Shown here: positions 61,977 to 64,000 of the stretch, in pieces
Numbering within the stretch: the first letter of the stretch is position 1
How the letters are laid out: each line of letters begins with the position of its first letter
NCBI GenBank assembly: GCA_013180625.2
Contig: SNVD02013077.1
Span: forward strand, 124,001-188,000
Direction of reading: 5' to 3'
Length of the DNA stretch: 64,000 nucleotides
Source of the DNA: Boswellia sacra
Lineage: Eukaryota > Streptophyta > Magnoliopsida > Sapindales > Burseraceae
Made by a program: the position numbers and the translations under genes
Notes under the pieces: model-generated
The model's input: only the letters and a program-made list of their open reading frames with translations
What the model was told of the DNA's origin: nothing
The model's database searches: none

Positions 61977-62820
61977 CCCACGATTTAGCATTCAGAACTA
62001 TATGGTACTGCATAATCGACAACTTTTCCACGATTTGAGAATTACAGATGATTTTTCTGTGACTTAAGAAACAAAGAGGAGGAGTTTGTTAAATTCTGGA
62101 TCATGCGGGTACCGTGGTTTGACTGTTATTTATAACACTAATCTGTGCTAATTACAAGTTTGTACCTGTCCTAATTAGAAATCTTTATAGTTTGTGAATA
62201 GTTCACCACAGTGCTCTCTGTTTTGCATACTAAGCTGTAATTCCTTGCGAAACAAGATTTATTATTATTATTTTCCTTTCGGCTTAGCTTCTTTCGGTAA
62301 TGATGAAAATTCTTTGCTAATTGATAAAAATACCCCTTTTTGTTACTTATCTTTATTTCTAGTTTCATGAATCTAAGAGCAATAGTTCTTCTTTGTATTC
62401 CATCATCAATACTCACTCCCAATGTGGTGAATGGCAGTGAACAGCGGGTTGTGTGCAACAATTGCAGTTCTGGAGGCGGATTTATGAATTGACAAATTGG
62501 AAAATATCGATCAACATGGGTGGCTATTAGTATTTAACTGTTTTAGCTTGCTGTTTAGGTTGGCAATGGCCCGATGAGCACCATTGTATATGTTCTTCCT
62601 GCAGCGCGTGTTGATATTAAATTATTTATTATATCATCACATCACCCATTTGATAATTATTAATAAAATTTACTTAATTTAATTATTCATCGTAATATTT
62701 GACACAATATTAAATAAGAAATATCATTAATTCATTATACACAACACAATTATGTAGTGTTATATGATGGAATTGGAATACATGTGAATGTGAATCTGTG
62801 ATCGATGAACAAATGGGTAG
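61977..62820. other. Intergenic: 3' UTR of the membrane-protein gene and spacer
   Basis: No gene. AT-rich around 62630-62760. The 96-codon minus-strand ORF at 62171-62461 has no motif. Confidence 0.5.
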
Positions 62821-62958
62821 GTCTGGGCCAAGGTAGCGATACAGAGCCCAAAATCCTAATATAAGTCAGCAAATGGGTCATCTGGGCCAAGTTAATGAGA
62901 CCCAAGCCCAAACGTTCACCGGCGTCCAGTAGTGTACCTGTTTTGCAGTAAACCCTAG
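62821..62958 (+). promoter_or_regulatory. EIF3L: EIF3L promoter: four site II elements and a telobox
   Basis: TGGGCC occurs at 62824-62829 and 62883-62888, and its AGCCCA form at 62845-62850 and 62905-62910; a telobox AAACCCTAG lies at 62950-62958. Site II (TGGGCY) plus telobox is the typical arrangement upstream of plant translation-machinery genes. No TATA box is seen, in line with such promoters. Confidence 0.7.
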
Positions 62959-63098
62959 AAATCTCTCCACTCTATTGCTTCAATTCCCACCCCTGCATCA
63001 GTTCCTCCCAAACTCAATCTCTTTAAAACAGAACCAAAATTCCCTTCTTGTAATAATCTAAATTAATTAAATTTTCACCGTGAACGAATCGAACGACG

Positions 63099-64000
63099 AT
63101 GGCAACCGGTTACGACTACGATGACGCGCCGGCGGACTACGAAGGGTCAGCTGATACACATGGTCGAGCCCAAGACTTAGGCTACGACCCGAACTTCGTC
63201 CCCGATTCCGTGAAGTCGTTCGTGGTTCACCTGTACCGCCACATTCGCGAGAAGAACGTCTACGAGATCCATCAGATGTACGAGACCTCGTTTCAGAGCC
63301 TCTCTGACCGTCTATTCAAAGACACCCCCTGGCCCTCCGTCGACGCCGTAGCTCATTACGTTGACAACGATCACGTCTTCTGCCTTCTGTATCGCGAGAT
63401 GTGGTTCCGTCACTTATATGCTCGGTTGTCACCCACTCTTAAGCAGAGGATTGATTCGTGGGACAATTATTGTAGTCTGTTTCAGGTGGGATTTTAATTT
63501 CTAGATGAATTTTTCGTTATTTGATAATATATTTAAGGATTTATTTATTTTAATATATATGTTTCTTTTAGGTGGTGTTGCATGGAGTGGTGAATATGCA
63601 ATTACCGAACCAGTGGTTGTGGGACATGGTGGATGAGTTTGTTTACCAGTTTCAGAGTTTCTGTCAATACAGGGCCAAGATGAAGAACAAAACCGAACAG
63701 GAGATTGCCCTTTTGAGGCAGTTTGATCAGGTTTCTTTTAATTTATTTTGTCCTCTTTGGTTGGCGGGAAAGGGTAGGAAAGTTATACAACTTAAGAATT
63801 TAAAGCACTTCATTTATTTTTATGCATACAGGCTTGGAATGTGTATGGGGTGCTCAATTTCTTGCAAGCACTAGTGGAGAAGTCGATGATCATTCAGATT
63901 TTGGAGCAGGAGAAGGAAGGCCTTGAACAATTTACAGCCACGGATGGTTATGACTACAATGGTGGCAGTAATGTGTTGAAGGTGCTGGGTTATTTCAGCA
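63099..64000 (+). CDS. EIF3L: Eukaryotic translation initiation factor 3 subunit L (3' truncated by window)
   Basis: The 5' part of eIF3l, in exons 63099-63485, 63572-63730 and 63832 to beyond 64000; both complete exons are multiples of three and join in phase. About 238 residues are visible. Features: acidic Tyr/Asp-rich start (MATGYDYDDAPADYEG), then FVPDSVKSFVVHLYRHIREKN, WPSVDAVAHYVDNDHVFCLLYREMWFRHLYARL, VVLHGVVNMQLPNQWLWDMVDEFVYQFQSFCQYR and AWNVYGVLNFLQALVEKS. These match plant eIF3l closely. The subunit belongs to the eIF3 octamer core and takes part in 43S assembly and scanning in the cytoplasm. Its PCI domain lies outside the window. Confidence 0.96.

Noticed and set aside
1..64000. 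tRNA, rRNA and CRISPR searches by eye
   Set aside because: No A-box/B-box pair with a cloverleaf, no rRNA-like stretch and no regularly spaced repeat array were seen; CRISPR is not expected in a plant nuclear genome.

Overview
The window is nuclear DNA of a flowering plant, most likely a woody eudicot of the rosid type. The overall look resembles Citrus, but the species is an inference. Support: every recognisable protein has a plant-specific or eukaryotic family signature, genes are split by AT-rich GT-AG introns, intergenic DNA is very AT-rich with AT/GA microsatellites, and there is no operon structure. Twelve protein genes can be modelled. For ten of them the exon joins were checked codon by codon and the reading phase closes exactly; one of the twelve is intronless and two run off the window ends.

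Left part (1-18 kb): the 3' end of EMC1 (+, ER membrane complex), an intronless ARM-repeat gene (+), a three-exon L-gulonolactone oxidase-like gene (+), about 4 kb with no gene seen, then the Polycomb-associated gene EMF1 on the minus strand, with a 5'-leader intron and an unusual cluster of telobox motifs.

Centre (18-28 kb): about 10 kb with no convincing gene. It holds a 523-bp hAT-like MITE with an 8-bp target duplication and a diverged 150-bp tandem repeat. Then come a CXC/tesmin transcription factor of the LIN54/TCX type (+), whose promoter carries E2F-like and MSA-like sites, and a 13-exon alpha/beta hydrolase (+). Intron 11 of the hydrolase contains a complete, young TRIM retrotransposon.

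Right part (40-64 kb): PEX4 (-, peroxisomal E2), facing away from an NFD6-like gene (+); a TOM1-like ESCRT adaptor (-); a 1.3-kb PIF/Harbinger-like element; a chloroplast D-amino-acid/branched-chain-type aminotransferase (-), facing away from an unnamed four-helix membrane protein (+); and the 5' part of EIF3L (+) behind a duplicated site II/telobox promoter.

The genes do not form one pathway; they are ordinary housekeeping and regulatory genes in typical plant order. The most informative non-genic signals are the TRIM in the hydrolase intron, the two DNA-transposon derivatives, the telobox cluster over EMF1 and the E2F/MSA-like promoter of the LIN54-type gene. I found no evidence of a novel multi-gene system.
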